Below the pieces are notes generated by a model. It had not been told where the DNA came from and did not search any database. It worked only from the letters and a program-made list of their open reading frames with translations. 64,000 nt of DNA from NCBI GenBank assembly GCA_963825405.1, contig CAWGTB010000003.1, positions 558,001 through 622,000 on the forward strand. The letters are read 5' to 3'. The position numbers were made by a program, and so were the translations under genes. The stretch is from JACPNO01 sp963825405 (GTDB lineage: Bacteria; Acidobacteriota; Terriglobia; Bryobacterales; Bryobacteraceae). This document shows positions 8,155 to 19,275 of this stretch, piece after piece (position 1 is the first letter of the stretch; every line of letters begins with the position of its first letter).

Positions 8155-9372
8155 TTAGTTAGACTGCGCGGCTTTCTCCACTGCGCGCATCAGGCGCAAG
8201 GTATTGCCGCCATAAATCTTGCGGATGTCTTCGGCGGTGTAGCCTTTTTCGAGCAAGGCGCGCGTCAGATTCGGATACTTCGAGTTATCGTCGAGTCCCT
8301 CGGGAACGCAGCCCACGCCGTCGTAATCACTGCCGATGCCTACGGCGTCGATCCCAGCGATGGTCTTCACGTGATCGATATGGGCCACGGCGTCGGCGAG
8401 AGTGGCGCGTGGAACTTTGGTTTTCATTTCATCAAACAGGGACTTCATTTCGGCGGCCAGTTTGTCCGGACTGTCCTTATACTTTTCCGAAAGCGCGCGG
8501 TATTTGGCGAAAGCATCGAAGGATTTAGCCGCGTCGGCGGATTTTTGCGACAGGAAGTCGCAGCCGAAATTGATCTGCACCACGCCGCCTTTCTTGGCCA
8601 GCGCGATGATCATGTCGTCGGTCATGTTGCGCGGAATGTTGGAGAGCGCCTTGGCCGAAGAGTGGGAAGCGAAAATGGGGGCCTTGCTGACTTCGAGGGC
8701 GTCCCAGAAAGTTTTGTCGGAGACATGCGATATGTCCACGATCATTCCCACACGGTTCATTTCCCGCACGACCTCCTTGCCGAAATCGGTGAGCCCGTTG
8801 TGATGCTTGACGTCAGCGACGTCGATGTCGCCTGAGGAATCGGCCCAGTTGTTGGTATTGACGTGGGTGAGCGTCATGTAGCGCACGCCCAGCAGATAGA
8901 AATCGCGCAGCAGGCGAAGACTGTCTTCAATGGCGTGTCCGCCTTCGATGCCCATCAGCGCAGCGATCTTTCCCTGGTTGTGCGCGGCTTCGACGTCAGC
9001 GGCGGTGACAGCCAGCATGAAATCCTTCGGATAGCGTCCGGCGATATCGTGGCGCGTGGTATCGATCATCTGCATCGCGCGATTGGCCGCGTGATTATCC
9101 TTCACGTAGTTCCCGCCCACAAAGACCGCGAAAAATACGCCGCCGACGCCGCCGGCCCGCAGGCGCGGAAGATCCGTGTGGCCTTCCGTTGAATGTTCGC
9201 CGATATCGAAGCCGGACACGGTTCGGCTGGTTACATCGTTGTGGGTATCGATCAGGATTGCCGATTTGTGAACCTTCATCACTTCGGCGTCGCTCACTTT
9301 ACGTGTTTGCGCCCAGCCGGTGACACTGGTGAACAATAGGCTCGCAGCCACTGCTAGCGGAAATTTTTGCAT
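8155..9372 (-). CDS. secreted membrane-type dipeptidase, peptidase family M19
   Basis: 405 residues with a signal peptide ending TGWAQ. Metal ligands of M19 dipeptidases are visible: HxD in IDTHNDV (His44, Asp46), the bridging Glu in GIEGGHAIED, later His in VDISHVSD and FASHSS, and Asp in IGSDYDG. It should hydrolyse dipeptides (or related amides) in the periplasm or on the cell surface. It is a single gene, divergent from the deacetylase-like gene; the intergenic gap is short. Confidence 0.93.
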   Translation of the reverse strand: MQKFPLAVAASLLFTSVTGWAQTRKVSDAEVMKVHKSAILIDTHNDVTSRTVSGFDIGEHSTEGHTDLPRLRAGGVGGVFFAVFVGGNYVKDNHAANRAMQMIDTTRHDIAGRYPKDFMLAVTAADVEAAHNQGKIAALMGIEGGHAIEDSLRLLRDFYLLGVRYMTLTHVNTNNWADSSGDIDVADVKHHNGLTDFGKEVVREMNRVGMIVDISHVSDKTFWDALEVSKAPIFASHSSAKALSNIPRNMTDDMIIALAKKGGVVQINFGCDFLSQKSADAAKSFDAFAKYRALSEKYKDSPDKLAAEMKSLFDEMKTKVPRATLADAVAHIDHVKTIAGIDAVGIGSDYDGVGCVPEGLDDNSKYPNLTRALLEKGYTAEDIRKIYGGNTLRLMRAVEKAAQSN

Positions 9373-9429
9373 TTGATGAAATTATAGACCAACGAGCGCA
9401 CGATGTTAGAATTCACTCCTGGCAAACTC

Positions 9430-10647
9430 ATGCGCAAGATCCTCGCACTGGCCGTATTGGTGATTGCCGCAACCGCCGGCGCATTCTTCTATTACGCGCG
9501 CGGCAGCCATCTTTCGTGGAGCGATGTGATCGCGTTCCCGGCTGGCAGCCCCGCAGTCGGCGTGCTCAGCGGTGATCCGCTGGCGAGGCTGGGGCTGACG
9601 GCTGCCGACGTGAAAGGCGAGACGGCGGAATCCGGAGTACGCTACCTCGGCAAGAGCAAATATTTGAATGGGGCGCGCGCTGTGGTGACGCATACTATCG
9701 ACGATTCCACCAAATTCATTCCGGACACGCTCGACGCGATGGATAAATACGGTATCAAGGCGACTGTCTTCGTGAGCACCGAACGGGTGCCGATCGCCCA
9801 GCTCTGGCCGCGCTTGCAGCAAGCCATCGGCAACGGGCATGAGATTGGATCGCATTCGCGACGCCATCAATGCCAATGGCCGGATACTTTCGGATTTTGC
9901 TTTCGCGCGTATACGGATTACGAAATCAGCGGCTCACGCGATGATATTTTGAAGAATACCGATCAGCCGTACGTGTGGTCGTGGTGCTATCCGTGCGGTA
10001 ATTGCGCAACCCAGGAATTTGCGCATCGCAAGCTGGCGCGCGCGGGTTATCTGGTAGCCCGCAATTATCCCGGCGAGGCGCAGGACCGTCACAATCTTCC
10101 CAATCTGCAGACCTACGATAACGATGTCTACAACGCGACTTACACGCAGACCGTGCAGAAGCGCGGCGGGATTGCGAAATCGGGTCACACCGATGTGCCG
10201 TCGCTGAACGCCAAGTTTGATGAAGTCTATCAGAGCGGGGGCATCTACAACTTCATGTCGCATCCGCAGTGGCTGGATTTCGGCGCAGATCAATTTTACG
10301 AGCGCCACCTGGCTTACGTCGGCGGACGCAGCGATGTGTGGTACGTGCCGATGGGTCCGCTGTACGCGTATCGAACCATCCGCGAGAAGACCGAGGTTGG
10401 CTGGCTCGATTCCAAGGATGCCAAAGCGCGCCTTGCGGTCTACAACAATCTGGAGGCGAAAGCTTATCCCGCCAGCATCACGTTGGAATTCGCCGCGCCC
10501 GCTGGCGTTCAAATTCTGGCCGGCGGCAAGGCGCTGATCGAGCGCGCGGCGGGTCCGACTGATCGATGGGACAGTAGCTACTTTCGCCGCAGCGGCGAGA
10601 CGGTTCTGGTCACCGTTCCACCCAACACGATTTTGGAGTTTCGCTAA
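9430..10647 (+). CDS. membrane-anchored polysaccharide deacetylase-like protein
   Basis: 405 residues from ATG 9430; an in-frame ATG at 9403 is possible. Residues 4-22 form an N-terminal membrane anchor or uncleaved signal. The NodB-type motifs are recognisable: a THTIDDS motif (Asp91-Asp92) where TFDD is expected, and GHEIGSHSRRH supplying metal His residues. A Cys pair in YPCGNC and a C-terminal beta domain follow. It probably removes acetyl groups from a carbohydrate in the periplasm, but the motif changes leave the substrate open. Stop and next start overlap (TAATG), linking it to the following gene. Confidence 0.75.
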   Translation: MRKILALAVLVIAATAGAFFYYARGSHLSWSDVIAFPAGSPAVGVLSGDPLARLGLTAADVKGETAESGVRYLGKSKYLNGARAVVTHTIDDSTKFIPDTLDAMDKYGIKATVFVSTERVPIAQLWPRLQQAIGNGHEIGSHSRRHQCQWPDTFGFCFRAYTDYEISGSRDDILKNTDQPYVWSWCYPCGNCATQEFAHRKLARAGYLVARNYPGEAQDRHNLPNLQTYDNDVYNATYTQTVQKRGGIAKSGHTDVPSLNAKFDEVYQSGGIYNFMSHPQWLDFGADQFYERHLAYVGGRSDVWYVPMGPLYAYRTIREKTEVGWLDSKDAKARLAVYNNLEAKAYPASITLEFAAPAGVQILAGGKALIERAAGPTDRWDSSYFRRSGETVLVTVPPNTILEFR

Positions 10648-13587
10648 TGCGCAAGTTTTGGTTTGCGACAGCGCTGCTGTTTTTGTACGGGTGCCACAAG
10701 GCCGGCCCGCCTTACAGTCCCGAGGAAGCGCTCAAGATGTTCCGCATCGAGCCCGGCTATCGCATCGAGAAATTTGTTGCCGAGCCCGACGTCTTCTCGC
10801 CGGTGGCGATGGAGTTTGACGAAAACGGCCGCATCTTCGTGGCGGAGGACCGCGGCTATCCGCTCAACACGCAGGGCCGTATTGGGCGCATCATTTTGCT
10901 GGAAGACACCAACGGCGACGGCATACCGGATCGCCGGACGGTTTTCGCCGACAACCTGGTGATGCCGACCGGCGTGATGCGCTGGAAGAAAGGCATCCTT
11001 GTTACCGACGCGCCCGACGTGATCTACCTCGAAGATACCGATGGCGATGGCCGCGCCGATGTGCGCAAAGTAGTGCTGACCGGCTTTCCCGTGACCAATC
11101 CGCAGCACACCGTGAACAACCCGGTGTACGGGCTGGACAATTGGATTTACCTGGCGCATGAGAATCCGGCGACGCCGGTAATTTTCAAAGAGCAGTTCGG
11201 CGATCGCGGCAGCGATATTCGTTTTCCAGAGAAGCCTGATGCCCCGGTTGTAAAAGAGCGCGGCAGGAACATCCGCTTCCGGCCCGACACGTTTCAGGTG
11301 GAGGCGCTATCCGGCCAGTCGCAATTCGGGCACGCCTTTGATGACTGGGGCCATCACTACACGCTCAACAATTCGAACCATTCGCGGCAGGAGATCATTG
11401 CGGCGCGCTACGTGAAGCGCAATCCGGATTTGCCCATCGTGACGGCGATGCAGGAGATTTCGGATCACGGCGCTGCTGCCAAAGTTTTCCCCATCGTGCC
11501 GCACCCGCGTTTTGAGATGTTGACCGACGTGGGCCAGTTCACGTCGGCCTGCGGCCTGACATTTTTTCACGGCTCTTTGTTTGTGGCCGAACCCGCGCAC
11601 AGCCTGGTTCACCAGGATTTGCTATCGGATTCCGGGTCGACGTATGTCGCCAAGCGCGCGCATGAAGGTGTGGAATTTCTGGCGTCGACCGATAGCTGGT
11701 TCCGGCCGGTGAATTTCACCATCGGCCCGGATGGCGCGCTGTACATGATGGATTTCTATCGCCTGGTGATCGAGCATCCTGAGTGGATGGCCACGCACAC
11801 ACATCACTCGAAAGAATTGACGCAGGGAATTGATCGCGGCCGCATTTACCGCATCACCTCGGATTCGCCAGCGCCCGCGCCACGCCCGGTTCACCTGGGC
11901 AGCGCGTCCAACGCGCGATCTGGTGAAGGAGCTGGAGAATCCCAACATCTGGTGGCGGCGCACGGCACAGCGCTTGTTGGTCGATCGGCAGGCCGTCGAT
12001 GTGTCGCCGGAGCTGGCGCGCATGGCCGCCGAAAGCCAGTCGCCGGTAGGACGACTGCACGCGCTGTGGACGCTCGCGGGTCTCGGAAAACTGGAAACGC
12101 CGGTGATTCGGAAGGCGCTTCATGATCCGGAAACAGGTGTGCGCGAGAATGCCATCGTGCTCGCTGAGCCGCGGCTGGCCGGTTCTGCTGAGTTGACTAA
12201 AGATTTGCTCGTTATGGCGGACGATTCGCAGCCGCATGTTCGCTTGCAGTTGCTGTCGACGCTGGCTCTGGTGAACACCCCGGCATCGCAGGCGGTGCGC
12301 GATCGCCTGCTGTTCCGCGATATCGAAGACAAATGGTTCCAACTCGCGGCAATGAGCGCGTCCTCCGATGACGCGCCGCGCCTGTTTCAGAAAGTGGCCG
12401 CTGCTGCGGGCGCGGAGTCGCCGGGTCGCACCACGCTATTCCGCCAGGTGGCGGCTGTCATTGGCTCTCGCGGAAAAGGCGGCGAGATCGAGAAGGTACT
12501 GCAAACGGTCGCGGTCGCCAAACCGGAATGGTGGCGCGCGGCGAGCCTGGATGGCCTGGCGCAAGGCATGCGTCCTAAGCGTGACACGCTCAGCGCCACC
12601 AGCACGACCCGGCTCACGTTGCTGCGCTTGTTCGACGATTCGCGGATCAGTGTTCGGCGCGCCTCGCTGCGGCTGCTGGAAATTACGGGATTGCCGCCCG
12701 CCTCCGATCCCGCTCTCGAGCGCGCCGCGAAAATCGCGCAGGACAGCCAGGCTGATCCCGAGCTGCGCGCCGATGCCATCGGCTTGCTGGCGCTCTCTGG
12801 GTTGGGCTCTCGCGAGGAGATGCTCAAAGCTCTGGTCGATCCGCACCAGCCCGAACCCGTGCAAGCGGCGGCGGTGCACGCGATCGGCAAGATCAAAGGC
12901 GACGACACAGGAAAATATTTGCTGGCGCATTGGAGAACCCTCACGCCGGCTGGACGGATGGAAGCCGCCGACGCCATGTATCTCGAGCCGGGACGCGTTA
13001 AGCTTCTCGTCGCCGCCCTGCAGAGCGGCGATGTGCAGCCGTGGACGCTCGCCTTCCGCCACACGCGCCGGCTCATCATGTACGACGATGCCGCCATTCG
13101 CGAAACCGCGCGGCCATTACTGCAGCCGGATGCCGGCGCGCGCGAGAAAGTCGTGAAGCGATATCAGACGGCGCTCGATCTTAAGGCCGATGCTGCGCGC
13201 GGGCGGGAAGTTTTCAAGTCCGTTTGCTCCAAGTGTCATCGCCTGGAAAATTTCGGCGCTGAGGTTGGACCCGATCTCAACACGGTTCGCAATCAGCCGA
13301 AGCAGGTGCTGCTCACCGACATTCTGATTCCCAGCCAATCCATCGCGCAGGGATATGAAGCGTACGTGGTCGAAACGGTTTCCGGTGGGACGCTGGATGG
13401 CGTGCTCGGCGGACAGACGTCCACGTCCGTGACGCTGCGCCACGAGGACGGCAAAGAAGACGTCATTCAGCGCAAAGACATCAAGAAGATGTACGCGACC
13501 AGCCTCTCGGCCATGCCCGCGGATCTCGACAAGCAGGTGGATGTGCAGCAGATGGCGGATCTACTGGAGTATTTGAAGGCGCACTAG
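10647..13587 (+). pseudogene. PVC-type membrane-bound dehydrogenase / HEAT repeat / cytochrome c lipoprotein, one frameshift
   Basis: About 980 residues if read through. Part one (10647 to about 11915) starts with a lipoprotein signal (LLFLYGC) and a six-bladed propeller like L-sorbosone/glucose dehydrogenases, with EDTNGDGIPDRRTVFA and EDTDGDGRADVRKVVL repeats. Part two (about 11905-13587) carries HEAT-like repeats and a heme domain with CSKCH near the end. The break is at about 11912-11914, where TCCAACGCG with one A removed reads on as S-T-R-D-L-V-K. Both halves are otherwise intact. Proteins of this architecture are common in Planctomycetes and Solibacter and are thought to oxidise sugars in the periplasm. 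Confidence 0.8.
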
Positions 13588-13609
13588 GAAGCCTTCGGCA
13601 CGACGATGA

Positions 13610-14300
13610 TTATCCGTCTGTTCGTCGCCGTACAGTTCGATTCCGCTGCTTCGCCCAGCGCCACCAGTGAGCGCCGATGTAAGCGCAGAGCACGGCATCG
13701 ATCTTATCTTCGACGGGTTTGATGTTGCCGGTTGCCGGCACCAGGGGCAGACTCAACGACAGCGCGGGATCAAGCGTAGGCAAACGCGTTATTAAGAGCC
13801 GGCGAAGACGTCGAAGGCCGCGAGCTCTTTGCTCTCGCGTCCCGCGCTTGTACTTCACGATGCGGTCCAGCCCGAACAAGCTGACTGTCGCCGCATGCGG
13901 GTGGACCTCAATTTGAAAGCGGCCTTCCTGTCGCGGCGTGATCGATGCCCCATGGCGAAAGCCTAGCGCTTCCAAGCGGCGGCTGAACGCAGATCACATT
14001 CTGAGCGAAGGGACGGCCAAGATTCGCGGCGTGGCAACCGGCATGGAAGCGGCGGAAGTCGCGATTCAACTCGCGTTCCGCGGGTCGAATGCTGGTTTGA
14101 TTTCGAATGACCAGAGGGGCATCGACTGCCGCCACTGCGCTGCCGTTTCCGGCTTCGGATTGAATCCAATCCAAAGTTTCGTCCACGTTTTCCAGGCGTG
14201 CAATGTGGCGAAGACGTAGCGCGGAACCGTCGAATTGAATAGACGCCAAACCAGTAGGCTTTCCGTACCAGCCGAGGTCCACTCCGATGAACGTGTTCAC
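13610..14300 (-). pseudogene. DUF429 family protein (predicted RNase H-fold nuclease), one frameshift
   Basis: The N-terminal part (to 13980s) begins MNTFIGVDLGWYGKPTG and has AAVDAPLVI and RPAERELN, the conserved acidic motifs of DUF429. The C-terminal part continues in another frame as RLEALGFRHG and IEVHPHAATVSLFGL. The break lies near 13986-13991; removing one G from TGCGTTCAGC restores a continuous protein of about 229 residues. DUF429 proteins have an RNase H-like fold and an unknown role. It overlaps the MOSC gene by 4 nt (ATGA), so the two form an operon. Confidence 0.75.
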
Positions 14301-14941
14301 GCGCGCGGGATCAACTCGACGGCATCGCCAACAGAAATGCGGCCGGGCGTAACGACATAACTGTTAAGACCGAGCTCGCCGTTAAATTCCTCTCGAATGC
14401 GTTGCAGCACGCCCACGTCTTGGTTGCCGGAATCGGGATCGAACGTAGTCATGATGCAGCGCGCGCGCAGATTTTCCATGGCGATGACGACCCGGCCAAT
14501 CCGCAGCCGCGCCCCTTCCCACTGGCGTTCCGTCAGCCCTGTCACGCCGGCGATCACCAGATTCGGCCGGAAGCGCCGCCGGTCCTGACCAACGGCAGAG
14601 AGCATTCCGTCAGTTTCAACCAACAGGGGAAGGACATCGAAACGATCTTCGGCATCGCTTTGGACCAAATGAGCGTCCGGCCCGGCAGCGGCGACTACGT
14701 CGAGCGCAACATCCTCGGCGGTCCAAGGCCGTCCATCCACCATGACTTGATCATCAGCACTAAGAGAGGCGCTGTGGCGCAAAAGTAGCGGACGAGTACG
14801 GGCAGAAAAAATTCTTCCCGCGCCGTTCCGCACCTGCACGATGCGGTCTCCCACAATGCCGGACTCCGTGAGTTCCGCCGTCTGCAGTGATTCGCCGGCC
14901 ATGGATTTCACCGGGTAACGCCAGAGCTCTTGTACGGTCAA
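14297..14941 (-). CDS. MOSC domain protein (mARC/YcbX-type)
   Basis: 214 residues. The N-terminal MOSC beta-barrel starts VQELWRYPVKSMAGESLQ, and the C-terminal MOSC domain contains DGMLSAVGQDRRRFRPNLVI, ENLRARCIMTTFDPDSG and GELGLNSYVV. The Cys in RARCIMTT is the position that ligates molybdenum in mARC and YcbX. Such proteins reduce N-hydroxylated compounds or carry sulfur. A ferredoxin domain is not present. It starts at ATG, and its end overlaps the DUF429 gene by 4 nt. Confidence 0.88.
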   Translation of the reverse strand: MTVQELWRYPVKSMAGESLQTAELTESGIVGDRIVQVRNGAGRIFSARTRPLLLRHSASLSADDQVMVDGRPWTAEDVALDVVAAAGPDAHLVQSDAEDRFDVLPLLVETDGMLSAVGQDRRRFRPNLVIAGVTGLTERQWEGARLRIGRVVIAMENLRARCIMTTFDPDSGNQDVGVLQRIREEFNGELGLNSYVVTPGRISVGDAVELIPRA

Positions 14942-14962
14942 GCCGCATTCCTTCCTGCGGCG

Positions 14963-16060
14963 CTATTCCGGAAACAAATCGCCAACTTGAATTGTGATTT
15001 GGCGCGCCGCTGTTCCGCCGCGTTCCTCGAGCACCAGGCGGCCGGACTCGTATGTGATGCGCTGGACGCCTTGAAAGTCGCGGGGCACTTTGGACAGGAA
15101 CGATGCGTAGGATTTCGTCATGCTCTGGCCGGTGTCGAGATACGCGTAGATCGGGCGTCCAAAGATGCGGCCTTTCATCACCAAAATGCCGAATGGCTGA
15201 TGCAGGCCGGTGGTTCCAAATTCCAGTCCGCGGGCATTCGGCTTGCCGTTCCTGGCGTCGCGCCAGACGTTGAACCACGGGTAATCGGACGTTTTCCAGA
15301 TGTAGCCGATCAGCAGACCCTGCGCCGGATTCACCGCCGTCGCCCATCCGAAATTCTCATCGATCGTGTACGAGACCACGGCGGGCTCTGGATCGTCGGT
15401 GAGGTGGCGAAGATTCACGGGCTGGCCGTCCTTCAATGCCTGCGGCCAGTAGACCGAAGGCTCCTCGGGATTGGGCAGCGGGCTGGATTGCATGAAGCCG
15501 CGACGCGCGTTGGAATCGACTAGCGTGTTTTCATCCAGAAATGGCGGAGCGATGGTCGAGTGCTGCACCATATTCAACACGCGCCCGAGTTTATTGATAT
15601 TGGTGACGGTTTCGTTGACAACGAAAAAAGCTGCACTCTGGGAAAGGCGCACGCGCCGCCGGACCTCAATGCCCGCCATCGGGAGCGTCGCGGACATTTC
15701 CGCGCGCACGAAGCCGTTCTCCACAGCTGCATCGTGCGGGACTTTCCATTCGACGCGTGTGGCTTCGCCGTGAAAAAACATGCCGTTGCGTTCCTCTGCG
15801 GCGGAGGGCTGGCCCCAACGGTCGAGGCAGAGAAAATGCCCCATGGGGCGCACGCCGGGCTTGTCCTTTTCCGGGTCCCAGGTGAGCGGATTTAGGGGCT
15901 GATCCTTGAAATGGAAATCGATGATCGAGCCGCCGCCAATATCAACAACCAACTGAGCGGTATTGCCATCGAGCACCACGGAGCGCCGGCCTTTCACCAC
16001 GGTTTCGGGTGCAGCGGCAAAGGGGGCGAGCAGCAGAAAGCAGATCAGGCGCGGAATCAT
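14963..16060 (-). CDS. secreted protein with mutarotase-like beta fold, function unknown
   Basis: 365 residues with a signal peptide ending LAPFAAAPE. The body is rich in beta strands and aromatic residues, with motifs DIGGGSIIDFHFKDQ, NMVQHSTIAPPFLDENTL, WKTSDYPWFNVWRD and RGLEFGTTGLHQPFG that look like aldose-1-epimerase-like or carbohydrate-binding folds. I do not recognise the family and assign no activity. It is the first gene of a possible (-) unit that continues into MOSC and DUF429, 21 nt away. Confidence 0.7.
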   Translation of the reverse strand: MIPRLICFLLLAPFAAAPETVVKGRRSVVLDGNTAQLVVDIGGGSIIDFHFKDQPLNPLTWDPEKDKPGVRPMGHFLCLDRWGQPSAAEERNGMFFHGEATRVEWKVPHDAAVENGFVRAEMSATLPMAGIEVRRRVRLSQSAAFFVVNETVTNINKLGRVLNMVQHSTIAPPFLDENTLVDSNARRGFMQSSPLPNPEEPSVYWPQALKDGQPVNLRHLTDDPEPAVVSYTIDENFGWATAVNPAQGLLIGYIWKTSDYPWFNVWRDARNGKPNARGLEFGTTGLHQPFGILVMKGRIFGRPIYAYLDTGQSMTKSYASFLSKVPRDFQGVQRITYESGRLVLEERGGTAARQITIQVGDLFPE

Positions 16061-16131
16061 GAGGGAAGCCTACCACGCCGTGCCGGGGCCGGAGCAATCC
16101 ACTACAATGAAGCAGTAGTGGCTCTCTAGCA

Positions 16132-19100
16132 ATGATGCGGCTTCCCGGTTGGACATTACTGACGTGTGCGATGCTGGCTTGGCCCGGCCCTCGCCGAGCA
16201 GCCGGCTGTCGAATTCAATCGCGATATCCGTCCGATTTTTTCCGACAAATGCTACACCTGCCACGGACCGGACAAAGGGAAATCGCAAAGCCAACCTGCG
16301 CTTTGATATCGAAGCCGCAGCGAAAGGCGATCTCGGCAACGGGCACTTCGCGGTGGTGCCTGGCGATACGGAGAAAAGTGAAATCGTGCGGCGCGTCGCC
16401 ACCACCAGCAAAGCGCTGCGCATGCCGCCCGTGTACGCCGGCCGCGATCTGACCGAACGCGAAATCGAACTAATCCGCCGCTGGGTCGAGCAGGGCGCCA
16501 AGTGGCAGAAGCACTGGTCGTTCATCCCGCCCGTGCGTCCTGAGACTGCCGAGCGTGGCGAAACGCGACTGGCCGCGCAATCCGATCGACAACTTTCATC
16601 CTGGCGCGGCTGGAACGCGAGGGCTTCACGCCGTCGCCCGAAGCGGATCGCGCCACGCTGATCCGCCGCGTGTCGCTCGATTTGACCGGCCTGCCGCCGA
16701 CGCCCGCGGAAGTGGATGCGTTCCTGCGCGGACACCGCGCCCAACGCTTACGAAAAAGTTGTCGATCGGCTGCTGGCGTCGCCGCGCTACGGCGAGCGCA
16801 TGGCGGCGCGCTGGCTCGATGCGGCGCGCTACGCCGACACCAACGGCTACCAGACCGACGGCGAGCGCAGCATGTGGCGCTGGCGCGACTGGGTGATCGA
16901 CGCCTTCAACCGCAACATGCCGTTCGACCAGTTCACGATCGAGCAGATTGCCGGCGACATGCTGCCGCACGCCACGCTCGATCAGAAGATCGCCACCGGA
17001 TTCAACCGCAATCATCGCGGCAACGGCGAAGGCGGAATCATCGCCGAGGAATATGCGGTCGAGTACGTCGGTCGATCGCGTCGAGACCACGTCCACGTGT
17101 TTGGCTGGGGCTCACGATGGGCTGCGCGCGCTGCCACGATCACAAATACGATCCGATCACGCAGAAAGAGTTCTACCAGTTCTTCGCCTTCTTCAACAAC
17201 GTTCCGGAGATGGGCCGGGCGTTCAAATACGGCAACTCGCCGCCGTTGGTCAAGGCGCCGACACCGTGCACAGCAGCGCAGCTGGCGGAGCTGGATCAGA
17301 AGTTGGATGCGGCTCGGAAGAGATTCGCCGCGCTTCAACCTGAAATTCTACGGACCGCAGCGGGCTTGGGAAAAGGCCGTCCAGAAGCCGTGCCGGCGGA
17401 TTGGTCGCTCACGGATGTCACTGGTCGCGCACTACGCCTGGATGGCGCGGCCGCGACTCCGCCGTGGAAGCAGGCGGGATGCCGATTTCGCTCCGGGTAA
17501 ACTTGGCCAGGCCGCCAGCTTCGATGGCAAGCGTTTCATCGAAGCCGGCAACGTTGCCGCGTTCGGCTTCTACGACAAGTTCACGCTCGCCGCCTGGATT
17601 TATCCCACTGCCGATCGACGGCGCCATCGTTTCGAAAACCGAAGACGTGTCGGAAGCGCTGGGCTACGGCTTGTATCTGAAAGACGGCAAGGTTCAGCTC
17701 AACCTGGTCACGCGCTGGCTGGATGATGCGCTGCGCCTCGAGACCGAAGAGCCGCTGGCGCTGAATGAATGGCACCACGTGCAGGCGACCTACGACGGCT
17801 CGCGGATAGCCAAGGGCGTCGAAAATTTACGTCGATGGCCAGCCGCGAAAGCTGCACATTCTGCTGGACGAATTGAACCAGACGTTCGACGGGCCGGAGC
17901 CGTTGCGCATCGGCGGCGGCGGCGGCGCGGAGAATCGCTTTCACGGCTCGATCGACGATGTGCGCATTTACAAGACCGCGGTCTCCGAAGCAGAAGCGGC
18001 AGTGCTCGCCACGCCGGATTCGGTGAGCGCGATCGCGGCGATCGCAGCCCGCCAAGCGATCCAAGCCGCAGGCGGACAAGCTGGCCGCGCTACTTCCTCG
18101 AGAATCACGCGCCGGCGAACATTCGCCAGGCGAGAGCGGAATTTCTGGAGCTGCAGAAACAGCGACGCCAATTCTACGACGCGATTCCCACCGTCATGGT
18201 GATGGAGGAGCGCGAGAAGCCGCGGGACACCTTCCTGCTGATTCGCGGCGCGTACGACCAGCCGGGCGAGAAGGTGACGCCGGCGTGCCCGCGGCGCTGC
18301 CGCCGCTTGCCGCCGGCGCCGGCAACAATCGGCTGGGTCTGGCGCGCTGGCTGGTCGATCCCGCCAATCCGCTCACCGCGCGCGTGGCGGTGAACCGGTT
18401 CTGGCAGATGTACTTCGGCACCGGCATCGTGAAGACGGTGGAAGATTTCGGCTCGCAAGGCGAGTGGCCGACGCATCCCGAATTGCTCGACTGGCTGGCC
18501 ACCGAGTTCATGCGCACCGGCTGGGACGTCAAGGCGCTGCAGAAGACGATCGTGATGAGCGCGACCTATCGGCAGTCGTCCAAAGTGACGCCGGAGTTGC
18601 TGCAGCAGGATCCGGAGAATCGGCTGCTGGCGCGCGGGCCGCGCTTCCGGCTGCCGGCCGAAATGGTCCGCGACCAGGCGCTGGCGGTTTCCGGCCTGCT
18701 GGTGGAGAAGATCGGCGGGCCGTCGGTGAAGCCGTATCAGCCCGCCGGCCTGTGGAAGGAACTGTCGGGCACCGACGACTACAAGCAGGACAAGGGCGAA
18801 GGCCTCTATCGCCGCAGCCTGTACACCTTTCTGGAAGCGCACGGCGCCGCCGCCGGCGATGATGACGTTCGACGCCGCCGGCCGCGAGACCTGCATCGTG
18901 CGCGAGACCCGCACCAACACGCCGCTGCAGGCGCTGACGCTGATGAACGACGTGACGTATCGTCGAAGCGGCGCGCGTGCTGGCGGAGCGGATGTTGACG
19001 GAGGGCGGCGCGACGCCCGAGGATCGAGTCAGCTTCGCTTTCCGCCTGGCCACGGCCGCCGGCCGCGCGCGCCGGAAGAGCGCGTATCCTGGTGCGACAG

Positions 19101-19271
19101 CTTGCGCTATGATCGCGACGCTTACCAGACCGATCCGCGAAGCCGCGCTGAAGCTGGTGAGCGCCGGCGAAGACGCCGCGCAACGCAAAGCTGGATCCGG
19201 GCGAACTGGCGGCGTACACGACGGTCGCCAGCCTGATTCTGAACCTGGACGAAGCCGTGACCAAGGAATAA
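16132..19271 (+). pseudogene. PSCyt1-DUF1549-LamG-DUF1553 secreted cytochrome protein, many frameshifts
   Basis: Reading through the breaks gives about 1040 residues: signal peptide, a Planctomycete cytochrome c domain with a CYTCHGPD heme motif, DUF1549 (NPIDNF, RVSLDLTGLPPTPAEVDAF, RYGERMAARWLDAARYADTNGYQ, GCARCHDHKYDPITQKEFY), a concanavalin-like LamG domain (FDGKRFIEAGN, ALNEWHHVQATYDGS, DDVRIYKTAVS), then DUF1553 (RVAVNRFWQMYFGTGIV, DPENRLLARGPRFRLPAEMVRD). Breaks are single-base indels, for example near 16192, 16281, 16542, 16599, 16731, 17073, 17111, 17470, 17612 and 17822. No substitution-type stop was noticed in the restored frame. Partner of the DUF1501 gene 4 nt downstream. Confidence 0.8.
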
Positions 19272-19275
19272 GCCG